From assembly GCA_013399115.1 (NCBI GenBank), contig VXAA01003830.1, positions 934,208-998,207 of the forward strand: a stretch of 64,000 bases of DNA. Reading direction: 5' to 3'. The DNA comes from Anseranas semipalmata. Lineage: Eukaryota > Chordata > Aves > Anseriformes > Anseranatidae. The position numbers and the translations under genes are program-made. The stretch's first letter is position 1. Each line of letters starts with the position of its first letter. Shown here in pieces: positions 23,401-36,400 of the stretch. The notes under the pieces were generated by a model that worked only from the letters and a program-made list of their open reading frames with translations, did no database searches and was not told the origin of the DNA.

Positions 23401-26400
23401 TCAATTACTCAGAAAGCTGGTTTATTTCTTGAAAATACATAGTTTGTTGGTTTTTTTTTCCTGACAGCTGCCCAATACAAATAATTAAGTTCAACAATTT
23501 CTTCCCATCTGAAACATATTAAAGCCTTCTGACCCACATTAGATCAAATCCCCTGTATTTGTTTTGCATTTGGATAACACTTTGTAAACATGCGGTTTCC
23601 TTCCAGCTCTTGGTCAGAAGGGAGCATCGTCTTCCCAGGTGCCAAAGCCACCTACAAAAGGACAGAGCAGCCGAGTCCCCTGTCCACCTTCCCCCACCTC
23701 CTCCCTCCATGCACGCTCCGATTTCAAGTTTTCCAGGATGGAAAGAGAGGCACAGGAGACTGGGAAAATTTCCCTCCGCTGTTGGAAAACATGACTAACA
23801 GGCATCTGAGATGGCTTCGAAACTGACTTGTTCTCCCAACAGAACAGAGACATCGGTTGCTAACGTGGAAAGCCCAAACTCCCAGCAATCGTGCTTAATT
23901 TCTGACTCATTCCTATTGGCATCATTCACTTCTCCCTCTCCCCTTTGATTTTCTCTTCCCATGAACCCCCAAATACAGGACCTTGGGAAAAAGTAATACA
24001 GCAGCAACTACACCGTATTTTAAATTCCCTTTAAAACGTGTTTCCATTATTCTTCTTGATCAAAGGAAAAGACCAAGTGATGACCTGCATACCTGAAAAC
24101 AATACCTTCAGGATCATTTACCAATTACATCAGTTCAGAAATATTCAGTCTTTGATACCCATTGACTAGTTGGACTTAGTATATATGAAGAAGTTTCTGT
24201 TTTCTAGAATAGCATACAGCACAACAACATAAAAATCCCCCGTTTCATTCTTTGTTAGTTGTCTTTTTCCATGGCACTAAAATCTGTGTTTAACACCAAA
24301 GCATTTGAGTTCGTATTAAGAAAAACATTACCAAATGAAAAAATACAGCTAAAAAATTAAGTCTCCTGATGAAGGGCACAGACATTCATGGTCAAAGCAG
24401 GGGCAAGAAACTGGGTCTCAGTGGAAGCTGACCTCTGTTTCCCTCTGAGCAAGCAGAGCTTCATGTTGAAGTCAGGGGCTTTCTTGCTCCCTCCCTTCTT
24501 CCCTCGCTTTGGCAGTCTTTATTTTGGTCTGACACATTTAACAGGGTTGGGACCAGCTCTCAGATCTGCCAGTTTTCTTGTGGGAGGAATCCGCTCGGTT
24601 TAAGAGTGAGTGGGAAAGGAAGTGTCTGATTTTGCAAACACAACCTGCACACAAAGATATTTTTATTCCCTTGCCTTCCTACCAAAAGGTCTAAGCTCAA
24701 AACCACTGAGCATAAAGTGGGTTAAAATACCCGGATTAAACCAAAGGCTGCAGGTGGGCGGACCTTCAGTCTTCACCAGGGGGTTAATCCTGCTATCCCC
24801 AACTGCTTTCCTACAGGCTGGTGTACAAGATGCCTTGGATGTGGAAGTGTTTCCCCACTGCACTGCTGTAGGCATCCTAGGAAATGTGTCCAATTTTTGG
24901 TCATTTTTGTCTGGTGTCAGGAGGCAGAGCCATGGAGTGCCAGCCCACTGGAGCTGGCACAGGGACAGTCCATGTGTGGGGCTCAGCTCCATCGCGGTTG
25001 TCCTGCGCTCCTCCGGCAGTGCATGCTCGCAGAATAATCCTTTCAGATTGCATTTTTCCCCCAAAAAAGTAATAGCCCAATGCTGGAAGCCCCCTGACCT
25101 CCCCTCCCAGTGCCCTGGGGGGAGGAAGGGGAAGGGAGCAGTCTGACTCCTGCACTGGGTTTCTAGAAATGCACGGCCCCCTCCCAAAGCCTCCAAGAGA
25201 GACAAAGAAAGCAAACCGGTGGGATGTTTTATCCTGGGGCTTAACAAAAGGGGGCTGCCCGTCAGCCTGCTCTGACAAGAGGCGTTACACAGGCATTTAG
25301 CATTAGATCAGAGCTGCTCCTCACTGCGCATTTCCTACTCCTTCACCGCATCCTTTCCTCGTTCTGCCGCTGCTGGCACGGCACGGGTACCCCAAAGCAG
25401 CAGCTGCGATGGACCTCAGCTGCCCTGGCTCCCCAAAACGCAGGGCCACCTTCTTTTGGTCCCCACGCGCCTTGCAGGAGAGCAGGGCTGTTCACTCGGG
25501 TGGTTAGTTATGCAAGTAAGTGAAAAACCCTAAAATCAATGCTGAAGGTAAAGTACAAATGGGATTAATTTCCAGAAGTGCGGAGCATTCAAGTGCTACT
25601 GAAGTCAGCAGCAGCATCTACAAGTACTCAGCACATTTGAAAAAAAAAAAAAAAACATCAATACTTTGATGGATTATTTTTTCTGTATGGAAATGCTACT
25701 TTAATGTAATTTCCCTAGTGTATTTAAAATGACAGGATACATATCTTTCTTCTGATCCAAAGTAAAGTTTTTTCACATCTCAAAGCCAGCTGAAAATACT
25801 TGTAACCTATGAACGCAAAGCCCTACAAAACAGAAGCAAAATCTCCCTACATATACACTCAGCTTTTTCATGCAACTAATCGGGACTGACAGAGTCCTGA
25901 AGACTCAGTTGTGGCAAAAATGGGGACAGTTCTTCAGCAAATACAGGAGTATCCAAAAAAAATTAATCTTTAATCTGCCTTCTGCTTCTCGTGCTCTGCA
26001 CATGGGTCTCTGCCTTCCAAGCAGCCTTGGAGCAGGCTGTGAAGGAGAATCGGCTCCGTGGTGCATTAAAAGGTTAAGCAATTTAAGTAATTCCCCCCCA
26101 GCCAAGAAAAAAAAGAGAGATGGAGGGGGAGGACGGGGCAGACCCACATTCATATCTGGAGGGAAGAAAGCCATTCCTCATTAAACTCCAGTTAAATACT
26201 CGCTGTGTAAAATGGTTACATGATGCAAGAAAGCAGCAAGATAAACTTCATCTCCAGGGAAAAGAAATACCTGGTTAGAGAAAGTAGTTTGAATGAAGCT
26301 GGCGTAGATCATGTGAACGTAATCCTCACAGCTATTTCCAGCTAGGCAACAGTAATGAGAAAAATTCTTCAACTAAAGAAGTTGGTTACTTTCAAGCTGC

Positions 26401-27354
26401 ATTCCTTTCCATCTAGGTTTACCCTCTTTTTCCCTTCCCCAAAATACTCTATACCTAGGGAGCAAAACCACAGAAGTTGTGTGTTTTTGTTTTGTTCTGT
26501 GTTTGGTTTCTGTTTAGGAGCAACTGTTTCATAACCATAATGTTCGCAAACACTGTTTGCTTTTCAGACAGATGTTGCATTGCAATTCCATCCAAAGGAG
26601 ATTTTTTTTTTTTCTTTTGATTAGGGAACAAAGCTGATAAGAGCAGAAACCACTGGGGCCACACAAAATCTGTAGCAGTTTTGATGAACTGGATTGCAAG
26701 CTTGCAGCAAGACTGTCCAGTTGCACTTCCAGGACAGATTCATCAACAGCTGCTTTCTACCTCACTCCCTCCGCATCCCACCTCTCCGAAACAAGCCTCG
26801 GGCAGACCTTCCCTCGTCATACATCACAGGGCTGGGGTCTAACAAGCTCCTGGGGACAGAGGCTAACAGGAGCAGGACACTGGGGACCCGCACGCGTGTG
26901 TGCAGGAGCGCGGTGTGCGAGCCCTTTCCCCGCGAGCACATGCTCGCCGAGGTTCTGCAAGAACGCGTCCGGGTGGCAGAATGATGCAGGAGGACCTAAG
27001 TTCATGGCCTGACACGAGGCTTGTTAAAGGGGAGATAAGGGAAAAAACACCCCCAAATGCCAGAGGAAAATGACGGACCCAGAAGGTCGCCTTCCTGCAC
27101 AAAGGGAAAAAACGCTGGCTCTTAGGCAACGCGCGATACGTTAATCGAAGCCAGAGAACCAGCAGCTGTCCTGCAGATGGCACTTTCCACAACTTTACTG
27201 CCAAACCGGCCAGCTCAGGATTCTTTATTTCCGCTAATCTTCTTGGGCACCGAGGGGCCGCAGCGAGCAATTTGCAAGGCCCCATCCGTGCATCCTGGGA
27301 GGCTATGGAGAGCCTGCGGAGAACGCCGGCTCTGGGGCTGACTAAGCCATGACT

Positions 27355-27590
27355 CTGATGAAAAGCAGATGTCATTTAATTATTTCGGGGGGCTTCTACT
27401 AATTATAACCCGTGGAAGTATATTTTATAGTGCACCAAAGATCAGAACTAACAAGAGCCCAAGGCTACTAGTGCACAGTTCCTCCCATGCCATTAAAATT
27501 GTACGAGTGGGAAGACCATTGGGGCACTTCAACAAGAAGAGCCCTCATTTCTGTCATTACAGTAAGTCTTGCACACAAAGAGCTGTACAG
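27355..27590. promoter_or_regulatory. Candidate conserved non-coding element with paired TAATTA
   Basis: Two TAATTA palindromes lie at 27377-27382 and 27400-27405, 23 bases apart, in AT-rich unique sequence. Further on come ATTAAAATTGTACG and TCATTACAGTAAG. The last resembles a splice donor (CAG/GTAAG-like), but no open conserved frame ends there, so I do not call an exon. Confidence 0.3.
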
Positions 27591-29299
27591 TGTTAGTTCA
27601 GGCTCCTCTTCTCCCTGACTTTCTTTTACCAAGAAAAAAAAAAATCAGAAATTAAGATTAAACATGTTAATCCTGAAGCATCTTCCCTAGCCTGCACCCT
27701 CATGAATACATCATCATTCCTGACTAAACTACAACATGGCCTTTGGCAGCTGATTTTTTTTTAAGCTCTGTTTCACATTTTCTGTAAAAGCCCCTGAATT
27801 ACGTAACAGGATCTTGGTCAAAAACGAAGAATTTTAAACATCTTTTTCCCCCATCTGCATGGTGATTTTAAAGGAATCTAAACCACGAGGCTCTTCTAAG
27901 CTATTAGTTCCCATTCTGCTATGTTTGGAAGAAAATGCTTTCCACGAAGAGTGAGGTAGGAGGCAGTGGCAGATATCCAGATAAATTCATTTCTTTGGTA
28001 CATATGCGATCATTTCTCAGTAGAAAGAAATTCCGAATGACCTCAATTTTTGTTCCTAAAGTTTACTTTTCACAGTATATTAAAGACACCACCACCCCAG
28101 TGCTCTTCAGATCTAATACATGCAACAATCCCAGGAAATTCCTTTTGGTTTACCCTTTACTTACAAAGAAAGCTTCACAGATGAAATTCATTTCTCTTAA
28201 ATTCTTTAAACAATATGCAAGCAGCCCAGGCTTTAAATACAGTGCTAATTATGGGTAGCAGGCCTTTTTCTATTTACATGGTCAGGCTACAATTTACAGC
28301 GTGGTTTACAACTATGAAAATTCCTTGTTTAGTAGATAATGCTTGTGGTCCTTCTCCGTGAAGATACTGTCTGCAAACAGGGGACCATGATGGGGTTAAA
28401 ATGTACATCAAGGTATAAAGAGCGAGATTTTAAATCACGTGTAGTAATTTTAAATCACGGCTACGGTAATCTTACCTCTAAGTTAAAAAATGCCATGGGC
28501 ATAATTCTCCCAATGTTTTTATTTTCACACTGAGGGTTTACCACATGAAAGCTATACCTGAATATCAAGAGGGAGAAGAAACAGAAGCAAGAGTTTGAGT
28601 AGAAAGGTATCTTGCCATCCTTTGTGGGAAGAAAAGCCAGCCTGGCTCCTCAGGTATCAACCCATGGCAGAAACTCACAACTTCCCAGGTTAGCAGCAGT
28701 TTATACATCACTTGCAATACTCAGCACATCTTTAAAGTCAGGGGAAAAAAGCCTGGAGAACTCCTGTGCAAGCGCCTTGCCTCAAAGCCCTTTTCCTTCA
28801 GGGTCAGGCAGGGAATGGAACGCTTTCAGATTTACAACTGCACTATACTCCTTTCGTGCCTCTCCACCTTTAACTTAGCCCAACATGCTGCTTTTCTGAT
28901 ATTGAATGAGGACCTCAAGTCCAGCATCTCCTCACGCTTCAGGGTCTCTCCTCTGGCAGACAGAGACGGCAGCAGACGGCAAGCGCGAGGCTGGAGGGTT
29001 CACCTCGGGTTTGCCAGACACCCCAGCACACAAGCAGCCTGGAGAGTGCCTTCTTTACTTGAAATCCCCCAGCAAAGACCAACCCCAATGTGCCAGGTAG
29101 CAAAGAAAGCTTTTTTGTGCCGCAGTTTCCTCACTTAGCACAAGGCGCATGGCCGGGGCTCGCTCAGGAGCAGAGGGGCTGGCTTGAACTCTTGCAGCAC
29201 TTCTCCCCCTTCTCAAGCAAGCTCTGGCGTTCTGACCAGATGCTGGGAGCCATTCCAGCTCCATCTGTTCGAGAGTTTGGAGTTGTGCAACATAAATTT

Positions 29300-29490
29300 T
29301 ACTTTAATGTGTGGTAATAATGACCTCCGAAACCCCATCTTGCCTCTTTCAAACGCGCTAGCTGAAAGCCAGTTTTCATATACGTTAACACGTTAAGTAT
29401 TGTGGGGTGCATGTTAATGCTGTTTATGAAGATTAAGCCGCACAAATTCCCATTAGCTCTAATGGTGGTTTCATGACCTAATCGCCAAGA
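29300..29490. promoter_or_regulatory. Candidate conserved non-coding element
   Basis: Unique sequence with ACGTTAA repeated at 29382-29388 and 29390-29396 (8-base period), CATGTTAATGC near 29410, GATTAAGCCGC near 29431 and CATTAGCTCTAATGG near 29450. Retained CpG within an AT-rich context suggests constraint or a recent origin, but this is weak evidence. Confidence 0.27.
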
Positions 29491-30905
29491 AACGCAGAAA
29501 AATGTATCTCTGAGAAGTGCAAGTCTCACTCCTGTACTCCCCATCCCTGCCCGTCTGATCACTCCCACTTTCACCCATCCCACGTGCATCCATCCCCGTC
29601 TTGTCTCACAAGCTGCGCAGGTTCAGGACAGGTCAAGCATCCAGACTAAAGGCTTTCACAAAAGTTACAACGTGCTACAGAAAATCTCTGGTGCTTCATT
29701 ACCGTGAATTTTCTGTCCTAAGGTAATATCAAATCAGTGCTAGGGTTTGTCAGAAAGTTTGAAAATCTTAAACTTTGCTGAGAGTTATACTTTTGGCATT
29801 TCTGCACATACATCTGGATGATCTGTTTTAACAAACCAAAAACAAATGTTGGCTGGGCTCAGTTTCTGTATTTCTGCTTTTTCACAGCCAACCTATCTCA
29901 TTTCACCTAGTTTTTCAATGGCAAAATAGAGACACAAAAGCTGATGAACCAAGTGTTTTCAAATGTAAATCTCAATTCTCCTGTGAAAAGGCAGAAAGCA
30001 GTGTATTTTCCTCCCACAGGATGCTCCCCCCAATCTTTGTTGCTTCATTTTAATTCATGTCCTAGCAGACACAGAGAAGCACTGAAGTGCTGTTTTCTGG
30101 GTGATGTATTATTATCATAATATATGTTATTTGTGTTCACAAGCACATACTTACAGAGACAGACTTTTCCAGGTGGCACATGTTATTCAACGCTTTTTCT
30201 TCTGCAAGCAAATACCCAGCTCTGGCAAGAACCAGCATGATGGTTATTTCTTTTCATTCTGCAAAGATCTTTGCAGAGGTCAAGGTCACGGAAGCAGGAG
30301 CTGTGCAAGTGGCAAATTTTGTCAGAAACCAAGGAGGGGGCAGGGTCAAGTCAGGTCCTGAGGCAGGTTCACACAGAAACAGCCATTTGCACTGAGCCAG
30401 GATTCCCAAAGGAGCAGGTTTCCTTAACGCTCTCTGGCCTCCCCTATCCTAAGATCGATACTAAAAACAGACAGCTTCTTTCTCTCCCCACTTCAGCCCC
30501 CCTTACCCTCAGAGAACCCCTACACCTGCCAACTGGACCCTCTGCACCCATTCAGCCCGCACCGCCACACAAAAGGCAGCGCAGGGCTCCACGGGGATGG
30601 ACGCAGGACTCTCCTCTAGAGGCTGAGACGACGGCATGTTTCGTGCCATTCAGCTCAGTTTACAAACTAAGGTCAAGGCAGTAAGCGACACGCCAGGCAA
30701 CGGAGCAACAGAATGATAAGAATCATTTACCAAAATTATTCAGCTCTTAAGACAGAACTACTGCCTGTGCATCCAGTTACCCACAGAAAAATGCTATCCT
30801 AAGGCAGACAGAATGAAGTCACACACTTGGCCTTTGAGGTAAAGGAATTTTTCTTGTGAAGTGTCACTGGTAACAGTAAATGAACAACAAAGCAGCCCTC
30901 TACTC

Positions 30906-30919
30906 TGATGATGATGATG
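30906..30919. repeat. (GAT)n short microsatellite
   Basis: Between four and five consecutive GAT units in otherwise unique sequence. Confidence 0.85.
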
Positions 30920-33350
30920 CTATTTAACACACATTGGGTAGGAAGTACTGCACCAAAGCTTGCCTTTTTGCTTGCTGGAGCAGTGAAGAAGACAAATAGA
31001 TATATAGATGCTCCCCCAAAAAAGCATTAAAGAAACTAATGTTAAAAAAAAAGAGGTCATAATTATGTCCACCACAGTTCTGTGCATATCAAAACGTAAA
31101 TGAATTTATCCAGTAACGTGCCCTGCATTCAGCAATCACACACAACCCTTTGTCCTCTGAGGCCCCACGGCTCTGGAAGCCGTGCCCAGCACCGAGGTGA
31201 TGACGGACACAAAGCCCTAAGTCTGCAGTGGACCCAAAGGATTACCACACCTCTAATTTGAGATTCTCCACGTTTATTGCTCCTAGCATCTCGCACTAAC
31301 CACAAAGGTTGGGGGGGTCAAAGGAAAAGAAGAGGTTCTTCCTTAAGCAACTTACAAAGTCAGAAGTTTAAGAGGAACCAAGTGACTAAGGAAACTGGAT
31401 GAAGCGTGATATAGGGCAGCTGATAACATACACTGAAAAAAACCCTGTGCCACGTTTTCAAAGCTCTAGCAGGATGCAGTGAAAGAGCAGAACCAACGAT
31501 CACTCAGGACGGATTTGCCAGCAATGAATAAAGAACAACAGAGATAAGGCCAAAGTATGATGAAATCACAATTTATTTTGTTTAGGGCGGGGAGCCCAGA
31601 CTTTTCCCACTGGCCCATTTCTAAAATAAATAGGAAAAACTAACCAACGGTCACAAGCTATAGAAAGTTCAACAACCAAATGGATTTAGCCAGAGGTTCC
31701 AGACTCCAGATTCTAATAGCTGGCACTGGCATCCTTCATCCTGTTCTGGCTTGCCTTTTACTAATTTTTCAATAGCTCTAAACAGTCAAAGAGAATCATA
31801 TTTTGGGCTTAAGAGTTTTGGAGCAGGGGAGAATCCAGACCTCCTCTTCTTTCCCACATAATGTAACAGATAGACTTAATCTAGTTTCCTCAGCAGGGCT
31901 CCCTGCCAAAATATTTAGTCACTTTTAGTCTGTTTGCTTTTGATACAATTACATGTTTCTGTTTTGTCATATCCTTATCTGATTCAGCTTGATATTTGTT
32001 CAACATGAGTGTTATAGAATGGGGTTCACTATGTGTGCCCCCGCTCCCAAACCCCTCCAACCATCACACTCCAGAACACACACATCCAAGCCTCCCTCAT
32101 GCTCACACACTCACACGAGGGCAGATTTAGATAATTACCATATGGAAAAACTAATATGCCCAAGACATCCTGTGAAAGAAGACAGTGAGATTGCTAAACT
32201 CTCGAGCAGTACATAAATAGAAGTTTCAAGGCTTTTATTTGAGGAAGAGATCAGATCATCTAGCATTCTGTTTTGGCAAATTTGTGTCAAAATGACATTC
32301 CAATTTCAGCAGCATACATAAAACTGCACAATTATTTAGCACTGTACAGATTTTACATAACTCTTGAAGTTACTGACTCAATTCATTTTCCTTCCTACTA
32401 TAAGACAGATTAATCTGAAATGAATTAAGACAGGCAACCAGAAGTAATGTTACTATAGCCAGTAAACATTCTTTAAACTGCTATATCACTAAGCTGCTTA
32501 AAATCCTCACTATCATTGTATGCTGCATCTGCTCAATAATTACTCTCAAACCACGGATTATGAATATATATTGTGTATGGCAACACAACACGCAAGGCAG
32601 TACAGGTAGCTAGCAATCCCTCCACTAATTTTCATTTAGTGAAGTACTTAATTTTTCAGACACAAAACGTTAGCTGCACAGGCGGGCATGCCCACCCCCT
32701 CGCACAGGCAGATGCTCTGAGCCTTGAAATCAGAATTCTCATCCCATCTTAAAAAAAAAAAAAGACATCAGGCCACCACGTGCTCACTGGTGGTTATGAG
32801 AAACCCACTGAAAACCAGTGGCAGATCCCGAGGCATCAAAATAGTGCTTTGCTACAGGAGGCAGAAATATTTCACACAAAGAAAAGACAGACTACTTTAC
32901 TAAGGATAGGAGAATGTATCATAATTACAGTTTACCAAGGTTAACAAAAAACAACAGACAGTACCTAGAGTGGGGTGGGGAAGGAAGGAAAGATTCCTCT
33001 CGCTTAAAAAAAAGGCTTTAAATTTTGAGACTAAGACAAGAGGCTCTTTGGGAAAAGGTCTGTTAAGTCCTGTAGGACTGTGGTGCTGCCGTGGCTTAGT
33101 CCTCTCCACCTAAAGGAAATGAAAGTGTTTAACAACAACCCCACAACTCCAGACAAGCCTAGGATAACAAATAACCTCCACCCACAAGCACTTTGGTTTA
33201 GAAAAGGTTTCCAGCAGCACCAAAAATGTGGCAACTGTGCACTTAAAAGAGTTTGGACTAGCAGAAAGCAAATCACCAGAGTGTGAAACACTTGCCGAGG
33301 CCCGATTCTGGTCATATGCACAACTGCACTGCACTAACTGCACTAAGTGC

Positions 33351-33426
33351 AAAAAAATTAAAAAAAATAAAAAAAAATAAAAATAATAATAAAAAAATAA
33401 AAATAAAAAAATAATAAAAATAAAAT
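33351..33426. repeat. A/T low-complexity tract
   Basis: About 76 bases consist of A with interspersed single or paired T (AAAAATAA-like units) and no G or C. It is preceded by a short imperfect repeat of ACTGCACT/ACTGCACTAA at 33322-33350. The translated product in any frame is meaningless low complexity. It could be the decayed tail of an A-rich retroposon, but no body is recognisable beside it. Confidence 0.95.
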
Positions 33427-36400
33427 CCCCCAAAAAACATACTGTTCAAAAGACAAGCACAGAAAACAGCACGGAATAAGAATAAAGACAAATTTGCTTA
33501 ATAAGAATGTTTTTAGTTCTAAGTTTAAAATTAATTTCTCTAAGCTTGCCAAAGAAATATTTATCTCCAGGATCTTAATTCAATGATGTCTCAGTCTATA
33601 TAGTGAGAGACAGCAAAGAATCAAAGGAAGAATTAATTGGCAATGCAACAGTTCCCAGTCTTCATTTGGTTTGTCTCCTCCACCAGTATCTTGCACATAC
33701 ATGTTCTAATAGCTGACATTGGAGGCATCTGAATCTTGCTTTCAATCTCCAAGAAGAATGCAAGAACATAAGAAAATAGCTGTCTTCCACCTGGGCACTT
33801 GTTTATACTCCACTTATCAGATTGTTTGCCTTTAAAGTCAAAAAAAAATAATAATAATTCAGTTAGTCACACAGAAATTTTAGTAACTGAAGCGAACTCA
33901 CAGACTACTGGGAAGTTTTCAGTCTCTTGTCAGAACTCATTAAGAAGAATGTATCCAAACCCCCAAAGATGCATACCTTTAGAGGGAAACAGAGCTATAC
34001 CATTAACTATTTATTTCAGGATGCTCCATAGCACACGGAGCCTCTCCTCACAAAAAGGCTTTTGAATGCAAATGTCACAGAGTTAAAATTTCAGGCAGGA
34101 CCAGAAATACCTTTAAACTGTAGTTCTGGAAGAGACTCAAAAGAATCACGGCGAACACAGTCCTACAAGCTGCTTTTTTCAAAGCCAACTTGTACAATTT
34201 AATATCAAGTAAAATTATGAATGGCTGGCACGGCTTTCCTGAATGGGTGTGCTTGACAGGACTTCAAATATGCTATTTAACAAATCAAAAGCAATGGACC
34301 ATGCAAATGTTTCAACAAAATGGGATCAATGCTTGATACAAAGTTACTTAGCCAGTGCTCAAAGTAAAAGAAAATTACAGTCTACAATGAGAATATTTAA
34401 GAAGATGATAACTCTTCTCTGAAATAAGCCCTCTCTTACTGTTGTCCCTTCTTTCACAACAATAATTAATTTGGGATAAAGGACAAAATTCTGTAAAGCC
34501 TCCCATGTGGAATACCATTTTGTCATTACCCACTATAAAGAGTATCTATTAAACAAAAGCCTGAAAACAGTTCAGCCCCCAGCTTTTGATGAAGTCTTCC
34601 AGCACATTTATACCCTCACTTCTGCTTAAACAATTTCAGAAAGGACTGGCACGGAAATGGCAGGACCAAGTCACAGAGGAACGAAGGAAATTACCCCGTT
34701 ACTATTTCCAGGCTGTGCCGGCCCAAGCGCATGTCCTTGCGCAGCCAGAAGAGAAGCAGCCGCATCGGCGGGGCCCAGTTCTGCAGCACGTACAGACGCG
34801 GCCGAACAGGACCAAAAACCATTTGGTGGTCACGCAGCCACCCTGGGGGCCAGAATGGGGCCAGTGACCGTCAGCTGGTCCCGTGGGGTCAAACCAGCCA
34901 GCTGTTGCGTGGCCAAACTCTCCCCGGTATGCAAACAAGGAGTCAAGCACCGAAATACTTAATTATCCAAACCACACAGGGACCTGCTTGGATATCCTGC
35001 GGGACCCGAGGCTCTCTGGTAGTGCTGCGATATTGATGCTGAATTTGATATTGAATTGCTGAAGTTGATAGCGAATTTTTTAAATTACCTCCCCATTCTG
35101 AGAACCAGGCTTTGCAGTGGGCAGACCTGCTAACCCAGTAATCCATTTTACATATGTAAATCTGCTTTGTACGGACACTCCTGATGACTTGCTGTCCACT
35201 GGTCCACCAGCTGGGCGACCAGTGCTGGTTTGCTACCCCACAGATTACACGCTGACTGCTCTGCTTCGTGACAGATTGGTTTTAGGGTAACATATCTCTC
35301 TGTGGCAAGACAGTTGAGGATTTCAGATGATTTGGAAGGGGCGAGGGTAGAGGGGGGGAAGCTTCTCCTTATCTGTGTTTCATTAGAAATTATGGTTACA
35401 AAAATCCAGTAAGAAAATTTCTCTGCATTATCTGAGCAGACAGAAAATATTACTTCCCCCCCCCACCTCCAAATACACAACTGCAAAGATTTAGACAAAA
35501 GACAAGTAACTAATTCTTGTTTAAAACACCTTGCTTTGTCTAAAATACAACATGTGCCCCCTGGCATTAACTACTTCAGATCTCAGGGGCTTGAGGTTAC
35601 TTCAGGATTCAGTAACTAATGGAATAATTATATTACTGGGGGTTTAAGCAACAACCTCTACATAGTTCAAATATCTTCCTGTAACTGCTTGGTGATAAAC
35701 TACATTACACATCCTCCAGAAGGCAATATATTCTGAATGCTCAGACAATATTTATGAGTTTGTTTCAAAGGTTCCTGATTTTATTTAGGGTGTTCAAAGT
35801 GTGTAGGCATAGTCAAAGCAATACATTTAAAACCCTGCCATAAATCATTCACTGTGCAAAAGCAAACTTTCATTAAAAAGAAAGCCCTTAATTGGTGAGA
35901 ACTTCCTGAATGTAAACTGTCACTCTGGATACCACCTCTTGAGCCTTTCTTGTAGCAGATGGTCATTAACTCGCGGCAGGATGGGCACCCCGACTGCCCG
36001 AATCCCCCGGCTCTGCCGCACCGCCTGGTCGGTCCCGCTGGTGGGCCGGAGACCCCCCGCAGCCATTTCGGCAGCCCAGGCTGCCTTCGCTCCCAGGGGA
36101 CGAGCCCATCCCGGCCCCAAACTCAGCTTCTCAGTACCTGAGCAAGTGGCTCCGAGCTGAACCACTGCAGAACCATTAGCAGAGAGACCCAAGACCTCTT
36201 TTGCCATTATTCAGATTTTTCTCTAGTGCATGTTCTTCAGCTCACGCATTTAACCTGGTGATGTAAATTAAGATTCCCACTGTCTCCATGTAAAACAAGA
36301 TTTAGGAGAAATTGCTAAAAGGCACAAACTGACAGCGCTCCGAGATGTGAAACCAAATTCCCACCACTTCCTTCCCTGCCAGTACTTCTTAAGGCCATTT

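Larger units (their letters stand above)
20466..33320. other. Unique non-coding sequence, gene desert-like
   Basis: No interspersed repeat is recognised in nearly 13 kb, which is unusually clean. A CpG cluster lies at about 21045-21130 (GCCGCTCGGG, GCAGCGCCGCCGCCGTGC). Overlapping long frames at 24610-25247 and 26863-27375 arise from GC-rich sequence and show no domain. Candidates at 27355 and 29300 are listed separately. Fragments like CGCAGTTTCCTCACTTAG at 29122 hint at MIR but are too short to call. Confidence 0.6.

Noticed and set aside
24610..25247. Overlapping 178- and 194-codon frames on opposite strands
   Set aside because: Neither shows a domain, splice context or recognisable family. 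Mutual antisense overlap in a GC-rich stretch is expected by chance.
26863..27375. 170-codon minus-strand frame
   Set aside because: Random-looking composition, no domain, and competing frames on the plus strand.
27555..27570. Splice-donor-like ACAGTAAG after an open frame
   Set aside because: No matching acceptor, no conserved frame, and the preceding frame has no recognisable protein.
29115..29150. Possible MIR fragment (CGCAGTTTCCTCACTTAG)
   Set aside because: Too short to distinguish from chance, and the flanks do not extend the match.
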